DNA of 6,317 nucleotides from Ruminococcus sp. (GTDB lineage Bacteria > Bacillota > Clostridia > Oscillospirales > Ruminococcaceae), in NCBI GenBank assembly GCA_003488415.1, contig DNLQ01000198.1:1-6317 (forward strand). The letters are read 5' to 3'. Below the pieces are notes generated by a model. That model was not told where the DNA came from, made no database searches, and saw only the letters and a list, made by a program, of their open reading frames with translations. A program made the translations under genes and the position numbers. Position 1 is the stretch's first letter; each line of letters begins with the position of its first letter. Of this stretch, positions 1 through 6,317 are shown piece after piece.

Positions 1-1570
1 GATAGAAGTCCTGCACCTGCTCCGGACGGATATGATTGTCCCTGAGGAACAGCGCAAGCTCTATGGCTTCATTAAGGGTACTTCCGGGGTGGGATGACAT
101 AAGGTACGGCACAAGGTACTGTTCCTTGCCCACTCCCTTGGTTATCTCGTAAAACCGCTTCTGAAAGGCTTTATAAGCCTCAATATGGGGCTTTCCCATT
201 TTATCCAGCACCGCTGCCGAGCAGTGCTCCGGTGCTACCTTTAGCTGTCCGCTTACGTGATGCTTTATCAGCTCCCGGAGAAATTCCTCGTCCTTGTCCT
301 CCATAAGGTAGTCGTAGCGCAGACCTGAGCGTATGAACACTCTTTTCACTCCCTTGACCTTGCGTATCTTCCGGAGCATTTCAAGATATTCACGATGTTC
401 AACCTTCAGCGCCGGACACGGCTTCGGTGCAAGGCACTTCTTTCCCTGACAAAGTCCGCTTTTCAGCTGCTTGTCACAGGAGGGACGGCGAAAATCCGCT
501 GTAGGGCCTCCCACATCATGTATGTAGCCCTTGAAGTCCGGCATCTGCGTTATACGATCTGCTTCGGCAAGCACTGAGTCCTGGCTGCGTACTGTTATAC
601 GCCTTCCCTGGTGGAGCGCTATGGAGCAGAAATTGCAGTATCCGAAGCATCCTCGGTTGTGAGTGATCGAGAAGCGCACTTCCTCTATTCCCGGGACTCC
701 GCCAAGAGCTTCATAGGAAGGGTGGTATGTACGGGTATACGGCAGAGCGTATATGCGGTCAAGCTCCTCAGTAGCAAGACTCAGTGCCGGAGGGTTCTGC
801 ACCAGCATGAGCTTGCCGTGGCGCTGAATCACGGTCTTGCCGTAGACCTCATCCTGCCAGTCGTACTGTATCTTTGTAGCCTTGGCATACTCTCTCTTGT
901 TGTCACGCACCTGCTCGAATGAAGGACACTGTGCCGCTCCGATAGGTGTGTTCACAGGCTCGGTGAGATAGCATGTGCCTCTCACGTCGGTAATGGAGCT
1001 TACCGGCTCACCTGCGGCAAGCCTTGTACAGATCTCCTGTATCTGATGCTCGCCCATGCCGTACATCAGAATGTCAGCACCGCTGTCAAGAAGTACAGAC
1101 GGACGGACTGCATCGTCCCAGTAGTCATAGTGCGCAAAGCGGCGGAGTGATGCCTCCAGTCCGCCTATAAGCACCGGCACGTCACTGTAGCACTCCTTCA
1201 GCTTCTTCGTGTACACGATCACTGCACGGTCAGGACGCTTTCCTCCGACTCCACCTGCGGTATAGGCATCATCGGAACGCTTTCTCTTTGCGGCGGTGTA
1301 ATGTGCCACCATGGAGTCGATGTTGCCTGAGGTTACAAGAAATGCATACCTCGGCGCTCCGAAGCGTCTGAAATCGTGGTCTGTATGCCAGTCAGGCTGT
1401 GAGATCACGCCTATGGTAAATCCCATGGACTCGATCAGCCTTGTGACTATAGCCGCACCGAAGCTGGGATGGTCTACGTATGCGTCACCGGTAATGTATA
1501 TGAAATCGAACTGCTCTATACCAAGCTCGTCCATTTCCTTTCTTGTGGTAGGCAGAAAGCCTTCGTACAT
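1..1570 (-). CDS. ygiQ: YgiQ-family (UPF0313) radical SAM protein, C-terminus cut off by the window edge
   Basis: This is a conserved radical SAM enzyme of unestablished reaction, probably cytoplasmic. I translated 523 codons from an ATG at 1570. The N-terminal region has the family landmark GDAYVDHPSFG (residues 28-38), then DSMVAHYTAAK, KRPDRAVIVYTKK, and a GGLEASLRRFAHYDYW stretch typical of YgiQ. The radical SAM cluster motif CX3CX2C is seen as GCFGYCNFCS, with Cys308, Cys312 and Cys315 (codons at 647-649, 635-637 and 626-628), the ligands for the SAM-binding [4Fe-4S] cluster. A Cys-rich stretch (SCQKQLKSGLCQGKKCLAPKPC) follows it. The visible end, PEQVQDFY, also matches the family. Members usually exceed 600 residues, so perhaps 80-200 are missing to the left. 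The start is well fixed: AGGTGA (1575-1580) sits 4 bases upstream, and an in-frame TGA lies four codons before the ATG. It follows ftsK after 59 bases, probably in the same transcript. The family assignment is firm; the function is not. Confidence 0.95.
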   Translation of the reverse strand, partial: MYEGFLPTTRKEMDELGIEQFDFIYITGDAYVDHPSFGAAIVTRLIESMGFTIGVISQPDWHTDHDFRRFGAPRYAFLVTSGNIDSMVAHYTAAKRKRSDDAYTAGGVGGKRPDRAVIVYTKKLKECYSDVPVLIGGLEASLRRFAHYDYWDDAVRPSVLLDSGADILMYGMGEHQIQEICTRLAAGEPVSSITDVRGTCYLTEPVNTPIGAAQCPSFEQVRDNKREYAKATKIQYDWQDEVYGKTVIQRHGKLMLVQNPPALSLATEELDRIYALPYTRTYHPSYEALGGVPGIEEVRFSITHNRGCFGYCNFCSIALHQGRRITVRSQDSVLAEADRITQMPDFKGYIHDVGGPTADFRRPSCDKQLKSGLCQGKKCLAPKPCPALKVEHREYLEMLRKIRKVKGVKRVFIRSGLRYDYLMEDKDEEFLRELIKHHVSGQLKVAPEHCSAAVLDKMGKPHIEAYKAFQKRFYEITKGVGKEQYLVPYLMSSHPGSTLNEAIELALFLRDNHIRPEQVQDFY

Positions 1571-1629
1571 ATTATCACCTCAGAGCAGGATCCTCCTGCG
1601 TATACCGTCAGTCATGTTTTTCGTCTGTT

Positions 1630-4269
1630 TTACATATCGCCCATTCTTCTGAGCTTCCAGTCGTCAAACTGCATCTTGGACATGAGTACCTTACGTGGTT
1701 TGGCTCCCTCACTCTCTCCTACTATACCCATTTCCTCCAGTTCGTCAACTATACGTGCAGCACGGGCATACCCCAGCTTCAGCTTGCGCTGCAGCATGGA
1801 GGTGGAGAGCTGTCCTGCGTTGACAGCTACCTCTGCCGCACGCAGTACAAAGTCCTCGTCACTGCCGGGATCAACACTGATCTCGCCGCCGGATTCTCCC
1901 TTGCTCTGTGGAGTGTAGCTCTCTACTGCTGCAACTATGCTGTCATCGTATTCGCTCGACTGCTGAGCCTTTATGAATTTCAGAGTCTCGTTTATATCCC
2001 GTGTGGAAGCAAAGCATCCCTGTACTCTCACAGGCTTTCCGATGCCTATAGGCATATACAGCATATCACCGTTACCCAGCAGTTTGTCCGCTCCGCCCAT
2101 ATCTATAATGGTACGTGAATCCACCTGCGACATTACAGACAGTGCGATACGGCTGGGAATGTTTGCCTTGATAAGACCGGTGATAACGTCTGTGGTGGGA
2201 CGCTGTGTAGCAACTACAAGGTGCATACCTGCGGCACGTCCCATCTGCGCAAGACGGCAGATAGAGTCCTCTACCTCCTTGCCTGCAACAAGCATCATAT
2301 CTGCCAGCTCATCGATGAAGATGACTATCTGTGGCATGAACTTTATCTCATCGTCCTCCTCGGCAAGCTCGTTGTAGCTGCGGAGGTCGTTTGCTCCCAC
2401 CTCGGCAAAGGCGTTGTAGCGGCGCATCATCTCGTTGACCGCCCAGTTCAGCGCTCCGGCAGCCTTCTTCGCTTCCGTGACGATGGGGATGAGCAGATGA
2501 GGGATACCCTCGAATATCTTGAATTCTACTATCTTCGGATCTATAAGTATTATCTTTACCTCGTCCGGACGGGCATTGTAGAGTATGCTCATGATTATGG
2601 AACGGGTGCAGACTGACTTACCGGAGCCGGTAGTTCCGGCGATTATAACGTGGGGCATCTTGGCGATGTCTCCCACAATGCACTTTCCGGTGATGTCCTT
2701 GCCTACTGCAAAGGTCAGCTTGCTGCTTGAGCTGCCGAACTCGGAGGAAGACAGTATCTCACGGAGCGTTACAATGTCCTTATGGTCGTTCGGAACTTCG
2801 ATGCCCACGGCTGCCTTACCGGGGATAGGTGCTTCAAGACGGACTCCCTGAGCAGCAAGGCTGAGGGCGATGTCATCTTCAAGTCCACGTATCTTGGATA
2901 CCTTTACTCCTGCACCGGGCTGTATCTCGTAACGGGTTATGGAAGGTCCACGGTAGATGTTGCGTATCTTTACCTCTACGCCGAAACTCTTGAGGGTATT
3001 GACTATGGTATCTGCCTTCTCACGCATCTCCGCTGCTGCTGCCGCACTGTTGGAACGGTTATCCGGAAGCGTCAGAAGATCAAGTCCGGGGAGTATGTAA
3101 AGAGGTGCAGCAGGCTCCGGCGGAAGCTCCTCCTCCGGCTCAGGCTCTGTCTCTATCACAGCATCGTCATCCTTTCCGGCAGCTCGGTTGATAAGGATAT
3201 CCAGTGCATCGTCCTCGTTGATCGCAGGTGCTGTATTCTTCTTCCCGGGAGATGTCTTCTCCATGAAGGCAGGTACAGGTTCTTCGTCCGGAAGAGGTAC
3301 ATCCAGCACAAAGCCGTTCTCGTCAGGGACTCCGCGGGTACTTACGTCAGCAGGTACTTCCTCTGCCGGCGGCGGAGGTATCACCTTCCTGCGGCGCTTT
3401 CTCGGCGGCGGATCCATTCCCAGCATGGCAAACGCCTCGGCATCGGCTGCATAATCGGGATCGTCCTCGTAGAGATCATCCTCAGCAGACCGGCTCACGG
3501 GATCAGGCTCTTTCTCCGGTACGGGATCTATTGTTTTTTCAGGTGCATTCTCGGGCTCGTAAAGTACATCCTCTTCATCATCCTTGCCTTCATAGCCGTA
3601 CTCAAAATCACCGCCCATGATGACACTGTGGAGTCCGTCAAGGCTCTTGCCCATGAACACGAAGGGTGTCTTCAGCTTATCAAAGAACTGCACTATACCC
3701 TGTCCGGTGAGCAGGAGTATGAAAGTGAATATACCAAGCACCGATACTATCCTTGCACCGACCTTTCCCAGGAGCTTCAGCAGCAGTCCGGCGATCGGTA
3801 TGGAAACGACTCCGCCGCCCTTCAGTTCCTTTCCCTGATCGAATACTGCCTTCAGAGTTCCGCCGACTCCTTCTCCGGGCAGCTCACCCACCAGGAATAT
3901 CTGTACCGCAGAGCTGATTACAAAGGTCAGCAGTATTCCCCAGCGAGCCCTTATGGTCACATCGTCATTATCCTTCTCTCTTCCGATTATCACAGAGGTC
4001 ATGATGAGAGTAACGGGAGTTATCCATACTGATACTCCGAACAGTCCCAGCAGAAAGTTATGTACTACCCTCCAGCCGGCTGTACCGGGTATCACTGCCA
4101 TCAGAGCTATAAGTATCCCGACCGAGAAAAGCGCAACCGACACTGCCCGGTTCTTTTCACTCAGTGTACCGGAATTCTTTTCCTCCGGCTCCAGATACTC
4201 CGGCTTTTCGTGTATCTGTCCATTCTTGTATTTCTTTTTCGGCTTCGTCTTTTTCTTCGCCTCTGCCAT
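1630..4269 (-). CDS. ftsK: FtsK/SpoIIIE-family DNA translocase, full length (879 aa)
   Basis: This is a septum-located, ATP-driven DNA pump that clears or transports chromosome DNA during division (SpoIIIE in sporulating relatives). Residues 1-40 form a Lys-rich cytoplasmic tail. About four membrane segments follow (roughly 42-62, 71-95, 108-128, 165-192). Residues 222-390 are an acidic, Pro-rich linker. The motor begins near 395. Walker A is GTTGSGKS (545-552). The Walker B strand is IVIFIDE (648-654), with ELADMM just after it. Other family signatures are ILIDPK (574-579), ATQRPTTDVITGLIKANIPS (from 687) and LLGNGDMLYMP (730-740). Residues 803-879 form a winged-helix gamma domain (LSTSMLQRKLKLGYARAARI), the part that reads oriented chromosomal motifs. 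All key motor residues are intact and the length is normal. The ATG at 4269 is preceded by AAAGGAGA (4276-4283) at good spacing; the stop is TAA at 1630-1632. It lies 60 bases after tepA, as in Bacillus, where spoIIIE is close to tepA. FtsK and SpoIIIE cannot be told apart from sequence alone. Confidence 0.97.
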   Translation of the reverse strand: MAEAKKKTKPKKKYKNGQIHEKPEYLEPEEKNSGTLSEKNRAVSVALFSVGILIALMAVIPGTAGWRVVHNFLLGLFGVSVWITPVTLIMTSVIIGREKDNDDVTIRARWGILLTFVISSAVQIFLVGELPGEGVGGTLKAVFDQGKELKGGGVVSIPIAGLLLKLLGKVGARIVSVLGIFTFILLLTGQGIVQFFDKLKTPFVFMGKSLDGLHSVIMGGDFEYGYEGKDDEEDVLYEPENAPEKTIDPVPEKEPDPVSRSAEDDLYEDDPDYAADAEAFAMLGMDPPPRKRRRKVIPPPPAEEVPADVSTRGVPDENGFVLDVPLPDEEPVPAFMEKTSPGKKNTAPAINEDDALDILINRAAGKDDDAVIETEPEPEEELPPEPAAPLYILPGLDLLTLPDNRSNSAAAAAEMREKADTIVNTLKSFGVEVKIRNIYRGPSITRYEIQPGAGVKVSKIRGLEDDIALSLAAQGVRLEAPIPGKAAVGIEVPNDHKDIVTLREILSSSEFGSSSSKLTFAVGKDITGKCIVGDIAKMPHVIIAGTTGSGKSVCTRSIIMSILYNARPDEVKIILIDPKIVEFKIFEGIPHLLIPIVTEAKKAAGALNWAVNEMMRRYNAFAEVGANDLRSYNELAEEDDEIKFMPQIVIFIDELADMMLVAGKEVEDSICRLAQMGRAAGMHLVVATQRPTTDVITGLIKANIPSRIALSVMSQVDSRTIIDMGGADKLLGNGDMLYMPIGIGKPVRVQGCFASTRDINETLKFIKAQQSSEYDDSIVAAVESYTPQSKGESGGEISVDPGSDEDFVLRAAEVAVNAGQLSTSMLQRKLKLGYARAARIVDELEEMGIVGESEGAKPRKVLMSKMQFDDWKLRRMGDM

Positions 4270-4296
4270 TTCCTGTCTCCTTTCGTTCTCAGCGCC

Positions 4297-4318
4297 GGGG
4301 CGAGCCTGCGCCCGCCCC
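4297..4318 (-). other. GC-rich hairpin between tepA and ftsK
   Basis: GGGGCG (4297-4302) pairs with CGCCCC (4313-4318), a 6-bp all-GC stem with a 10-base loop, in the 60-base gap between the tepA stop and the ftsK start. No T-run follows, so it is not an intrinsic terminator. It could protect or process the joint transcript, which is inference. Confidence 0.45.
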
Positions 4319-4329
4319 TTCGCCGTCCT

Positions 4330-5034
4330 TTATCTGTATCTTGATCCTTTTTCTTCTATAAGTCCGTAAAGGCAGTCCAGAGCGTCCCCAAGACCTCCAA
4401 GCCTGTCGATAAGTCCAAGCTCTACCGCCTTTTCGCCCTCAAGTACAGTACCCACATCAAGGACAAGCTCCTCGGTGTTCATCATCATACTGCGGAAAAC
4501 ATCGCCGTCTATACGGCTGTTCTCAGTCACAAAGCGGACTATCCTGTCCTGCATACGTGTAAAATACGACAGAGTCTGCGGGACTCCAAGCACCGTTCCG
4601 TTCATGCGTACAGGATGAATGGTCATGGTTGCGCTGGGTACGATGAAGGAAACATCCGCACATACAGCAAGCGGTACACCTATGGAATGACCTCCGCCCA
4701 CCACAAGGGATACCGTCGGCAGCTTCATTCCTGCTATCAGCTCCGCTATGGCAAGTCCTGCCTCCACATCTCCGCCTACGGTATTGAGTATCATCAGCAG
4801 TCCTTCGATGCTCCTGTCCTGCTCAGCCTCTGTGAGCGCAGGGATGATATGCTCATACCTTGTAGTCTTGTTCTGTTCGCTGAGTACATAATGCCCTTCG
4901 ATCTGTCCTATAACAGTCAGAGTACGTATACTGTGCAGACAGTTCATGGCTGTGACCTGTCCGGTCTTGCTTTCAAGCTCGGCATCTGCGAGCTGACCGT
5001 CAGTCTCACTGATCTTATCCTTTTCTTTCTTCAT
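4330..5034 (-). CDS. tepA: TepA-like ClpP-fold serine peptidase (translocation-enhancing protein)
   Basis: This belongs to the ClpP/crotonase fold and matches TepA (YmfB) of Bacillus, which has been linked to pre-protein translocation. I choose the ATG at 5034 (234 aa, starting MKKEKDKISE) because GGAGGT (5041-5046) sits exactly 6 bases before it. An upstream in-frame ATG at 5064 would add ten residues (MPVHHSGGIQ) but has no ribosome binding site. Residue numbers here use the 5034 start. The likely catalytic serine is Ser117 in GGGHSIGVPLA, the likely histidine is His140 in MTIHPVR, and Asp193 in LVLDVGT is the probable acid by analogy with ClpP. NTVGGDVEAGLAIAELI (about 84-100) forms the oxyanion-loop region. 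The C-terminus, AVELGLIDRLGG, is the usual end of the fold. There is no signal peptide or clear membrane segment. The stop is TAA at 4330-4332, with ftsK starting 60 bases on. The main alternative is a generic ClpP-family protease, but the ftsK neighbour favours TepA. Confidence 0.9.
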   Translation of the reverse strand: MKKEKDKISETDGQLADAELESKTGQVTAMNCLHSIRTLTVIGQIEGHYVLSEQNKTTRYEHIIPALTEAEQDRSIEGLLMILNTVGGDVEAGLAIAELIAGMKLPTVSLVVGGGHSIGVPLAVCADVSFIVPSATMTIHPVRMNGTVLGVPQTLSYFTRMQDRIVRFVTENSRIDGDVFRSMMMNTEELVLDVGTVLEGEKAVELGLIDRLGGLGDALDCLYGLIEEKGSRYR

Positions 5035-5040
5035 TTGTAT

Positions 5041-5046
5041 ACCTCC
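5041..5046 (-). promoter_or_regulatory. Ribosome binding site that fixes the tepA start
   Basis: GGAGGT on the minus strand lies 6 bases before the ATG at 5034. The alternative ATG at 5064 has no purine-rich site in front of it. This supports a 234-aa TepA over a 244-aa one. Confidence 0.85.
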
Positions 5047-5058
5047 GGAATGATGTAC

Positions 5059-5070
5059 CGGCATATGCCG
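5059..5070. repeat. 12-bp perfect palindrome in the tepA leader
   Basis: CGGCATATGCCG lies 12 bases upstream of the tepA ribosome binding site and contains the unused upstream ATG at 5064. It is too short-looped to be a stable hairpin alone, so a protein-binding site or chance are both possible. Confidence 0.4.
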
Positions 5071-5136
5071 CAGAGCAGTCTTTGCCGATCTGTCTCCGGT
5101 ATATTCTCTGCCGTTTTCATATGGGTATACATATTA

Positions 5137-5165
5137 ATTTTATATCATTTCCGGAATAAAGTCAA
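5137..5165 (-). promoter_or_regulatory. Candidate proximal sigma-70/sigma-A promoter (P1) for tepA-ftsK-ygiQ
   Basis: On the minus strand, TTGACT (5160-5165) and TAAAAT (5137-5142) are separated by exactly 17 bases, in AT-rich surroundings. The predicted start near 5130 gives a leader of about 96 bases before the tepA ATG. This is the best promoter match in the intergenic region and points at the three-gene run. Confidence 0.6.
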
Positions 5166-5211
5166 TACAATACGTTCTTTAAAATATTTATATAACAGTA
5201 AGACTCAGAAA

Positions 5212-5247
5212 GCAGCTCCGGACACTGAACTGCGATACAGGAGCTGC
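5212..5247 (-). repeat. Inverted repeat, possible leader hairpin or weak terminator
   Basis: The arms are GCAGCTCC (5212-5219) and GGAGCTGC (5240-5247), a perfect 8-bp stem with a 20-base loop. Read on the minus strand the hairpin is followed by TTTCTGAGTCTT, only a weak T-tract. It would lie in the leader of a transcript from the distal promoter and could attenuate it. The long loop makes efficient termination doubtful. Confidence 0.35.
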
Positions 5248-5304
5248 GGACAGCCCTTTATCCGCATTGTTTCGCACCATCCCGCATTTCATCCGTCCGG
5301 TCTT

Positions 5305-5333
5305 AATATACGCCGGTTTTGCCCATTTGTAAA
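5305..5333 (-). promoter_or_regulatory. Candidate distal sigma-70/sigma-A promoter (P2)
   Basis: On the minus strand, TTTACA (5328-5333) and TATATT (5305-5310) are separated by exactly 17 bases. Transcription would start near 5298, giving a leader of roughly 264 bases before tepA that runs through the proximal promoter. The boxes match consensus at five of six positions each, judged by eye only. Confidence 0.4.
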
Positions 5334-5352
5334 GTTTTGCGGCAAATCCGGC
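5312..5352. repeat. Inverted repeat with 12-base arms flanking a -35 box
   Basis: The arms are GCCGGTTTTGCC (5312-5323) and GGCAAATCCGGC (5341-5352), complementary at 11 of 12 positions. The 17-base spacer contains the TTTACA -35 element of the distal promoter, and the left arm covers most of that promoter's spacer. This suggests a paired operator, or a hairpin if transcribed. No T-run follows on either strand, so it is not a terminator. Confidence 0.5.
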
Positions 5353-5373
5353 AAAAAAGTCACAATTTGAGCA

Positions 5374-5389
5374 ATAATTGATCAATTAT
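5374..5389. repeat. 16-bp perfect palindrome
   Basis: The sequence is ATAATTGATCAATTAT, symmetric about the bases 5381/5382, with no mismatch. It lies 4 bases past the terminator on the tepA side and about 40 bases upstream of the distal promoter's -35 box. It has the size of a binding site for a dimeric regulator. No such regulator is encoded here, and an AT-rich palindrome can also arise by chance. Confidence 0.6.
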
Positions 5390-5393
5390 CATC

Positions 5394-5440
5394 AAAAAGG
5401 ACAGTACCGTGCGAAGAATCGCATCAGTACTGTCCTTTTT
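5394..5440 (-). terminator. Rho-independent terminator downstream of hydG
   Basis: A 14-bp perfect inverted repeat pairs 5394-5407 (AAAAAGGACAGTAC) with 5427-5440 (GTACTGTCCTTTTT). The loop holds a second 5-bp stem, TGCGA (5410-5414) with TCGCA (5419-5423), closed by AGAA. In the hydG direction the stem ends in five Ts. It starts 19 bases after the hydG stop codon. The A/T ends make it work on either strand in principle, but no plus-strand gene reads into it, so it is assigned to hydG. Confidence 0.9.
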
Positions 5441-5459
5441 CAACAGGTCATTATTACGC

Positions 5460-6317
5460 TCAGAAACGGAAGTCTCTCTCTCCGTTCCTTATGCGGTCAA
5501 GGTAGCCAAGTGCCTTCTCACGGCGCTTGGGATCAGGTACTTTCTGTATCTCACGGTCGATGAGAGCCTCGCCCACCTTCTTGGTCTCAGGGCTTGCGTA
5601 GTCCTGGAGGTACTCCTGAAGAGTGAGAAGTGCATTAGGATGACAGCAGTTCTGTATCTGTCCCACTTTACAGAGAGCCATGAAACGGTCGCCGGTACGT
5701 CCCTCACGGTAGCAGGCAGTGCAGAATGACGGGATGTAGTCCATATCCATAAGCCACTTCACTACCTCGTCCAGTGAACGCTGGTCGGATACGTCGAACT
5801 GCTCGGTATCGTGAGGTCTCTCCTCGGGAGTGTAGCCTGCATAGCCGCCTACGGAAGTCCTCGAACCGCCGGAGATCTGTGAGATGCCCAGCTTCATTAC
5901 CTTCTCACGGCAGGTCTCGTTCTCACGGGTGGAGATTATCATGCCGGTGTAGGGTACTGCGATACGGATACAAGCGATTATCTTTGCAAAGGTATCATCG
6001 TCGATACTGTTATCGAATACGTTGGGATCTATATCAGATGCCTTCTTGACTCTGGGTACGCTGATCGTGTGAGGTCCTACACCGTGGACTGCTTCAAGAT
6101 GCTCTGCGTGCATAAGAAGTCCGGCAAACTCATAGCGGTACATATCAAGTCCGAACAGTACTCCGAGTCCTACATCGTCGATACCGCCATCCATAGCTCT
6201 GTCCATAGCCTCGGTGTGGTATGCGTAATTGTGCTTCGGTCCTGCCGGATGGAGCTTCTCGTAGCTCTCCTTGTGATAGGTCTCCTGGAACAGGATATAT
6301 GTTCCTATGCCTGCATC
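5460..6317 (-). CDS. hydG: HydG, [FeFe]-hydrogenase H-cluster maturase, C-terminal 285 codons
   Basis: HydG is a radical SAM tyrosine lyase. It splits tyrosine into p-cresol and a fragment that yields the CO and CN- ligands of the [FeFe]-hydrogenase H-cluster. The frame is open to the right edge, so the N-terminus with the CX3CX2C SAM-cluster motif is outside the window; the family is about 470 aa long. Visible landmarks, numbered from the first visible codon (DAGIGTYILFQETYHK), are GPHTISVPR (about 81-89), ISGGSRTSVGGY (about 148-159) and FCTACYREGRTGDRFM (from about 198). The cysteines at about 199, 202 and 225 form the CX2CX22C motif, which in HydG holds the second Fe-S cluster with its extra iron. 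This motif separates HydG from the related thiamine enzyme ThiH. Extra cysteines at about 216 and 224 are not part of the motif. The stop is TGA at 5460-5462, followed by a strong terminator. The neighbours hydE, hydF or hydA are not visible. Confidence 0.96.
   Translation of the reverse strand, partial: DAGIGTYILFQETYHKESYEKLHPAGPKHNYAYHTEAMDRAMDGGIDDVGLGVLFGLDMYRYEFAGLLMHAEHLEAVHGVGPHTISVPRVKKASDIDPNVFDNSIDDDTFAKIIACIRIAVPYTGMIISTRENETCREKVMKLGISQISGGSRTSVGGYAGYTPEERPHDTEQFDVSDQRSLDEVVKWLMDMDYIPSFCTACYREGRTGDRFMALCKVGQIQNCCHPNALLTLQEYLQDYASPETKKVGEALIDREIQKVPDPKRREKALGYLDRIRNGERDFRF

Larger units (their letters stand above)
5166..5393. other. Intergenic control region between hydG and the tepA operon, no convincing gene
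   Basis: This stretch of about 230 bases between the hydG terminator and the nearest tepA promoter has no ORF with a ribosome binding site and no protein I recognise. It contains a 16-bp perfect palindrome (5374-5389), an inverted repeat with 12-base arms around a candidate -35 box (5312-5352), one promoter candidate (5305-5333), and an 8-bp-arm inverted repeat (5212-5247). The longest minus-strand frame here (5188-5385) would need a TTG start directly against the terminator and is not supported. Confidence 0.6.

Noticed and set aside
1582..1615. Eleven-codon mini-ORF (MTDGIRRRILL) just upstream of ygiQ, in the same frame, with an AGGAGG at 1592-1597
   Set aside because: The mini-ORF has no ribosome binding site of its own. 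The AGGAGG lies 21 bases from the ygiQ ATG with no usable start nearer. The 6-bp hairpin here (1585-1599) is too small to interpret.
2782..4032. 416-codon plus-strand open frame opposite ftsK
   Set aside because: It lies entirely within the well-supported ftsK gene on the other strand, has no recognisable domain and no ribosome binding site that I could see. It is a by-product of the codon bias of ftsK.
5049..5064. Alternative tepA start at 5064
   Set aside because: The added residues (MPVHHSGGIQ) are encoded by sequence that includes the Shine-Dalgarno region of the downstream start, and no ribosome binding site precedes 5064.
4615..5370. 251-codon plus-strand open frame opposite tepA and across the intergenic region
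   Set aside because: It is antisense to tepA, has no family resemblance, and runs through promoter and leader sequence. Nothing supports translation.
5188..5385. 65-codon minus-strand frame, or a 34-codon version starting at 5292
   Set aside because: The long form needs a TTG start inside the palindrome with no ribosome binding site. The short form would begin only about 6 bases after the predicted P2 start, with only a weak purine stretch before it. Neither product resembles a known protein.
1..6317. CRISPR array, insertion sequence, phage genes, tRNA or rRNA
   Set aside because: I saw no regularly spaced direct repeats, transposase-like protein, terminal inverted repeats with target duplication, or RNA-gene signature. 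All long coding capacity is explained by four core genes.

Overview
The window looks like chromosomal core sequence from an anaerobic Firmicute of the class Clostridia. A cellulolytic Ruminococcus or close relative (Oscillospiraceae) is my best guess. This rests on three things: a tepA-ftsK/spoIIIE gene pair in the order known from Bacillus and its relatives, an [FeFe]-hydrogenase maturase (hydG) typical of H2-evolving anaerobes, and strong GGAGG-type ribosome binding sites with a mixed-GC codon usage. The genus is inference, because no rRNA or other species marker is present.

All four genes are on the minus strand, so the window reads from right to left. From 6317 to 5460 is the C-terminal 285 codons of hydG, whose N-terminal part lies off the right edge. 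A strong hairpin terminator (5394-5440) follows 19 bases after its stop codon. Then comes a control region of about 330-390 bases with no convincing gene. It holds two candidate sigma-70/sigma-A promoters, both pointing towards tepA, and several inverted repeats. After it is a three-gene run: tepA (5034-4330, a ClpP-fold serine protease), ftsK/spoIIIE (4269-1630, a membrane-anchored DNA translocase) and ygiQ (1570 to the left edge, a radical SAM protein missing its C-terminus). The gaps inside the run are only 60 and 59 bases and show no U-tract terminator, so the three genes are probably co-transcribed.

Functionally, hydG is a separate unit for building the H-cluster of [FeFe] hydrogenase. 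TepA and FtsK/SpoIIIE both act at the membrane: TepA as a ClpP-type peptidase linked in Bacillus to protein export, and FtsK/SpoIIIE moving chromosome DNA through the closing septum. Why they are neighbours is unknown, although the pairing is conserved. YgiQ is a conserved radical SAM protein with no established reaction.

I found no mobile element, CRISPR array, tRNA or rRNA, and no new multi-gene system. The part least explained by known genes is the hydG-tepA intergenic region, with its 16-bp perfect palindrome, a 12-bp-arm inverted repeat around a -35 box, and a tepA leader that could fold over its own ribosome binding site.
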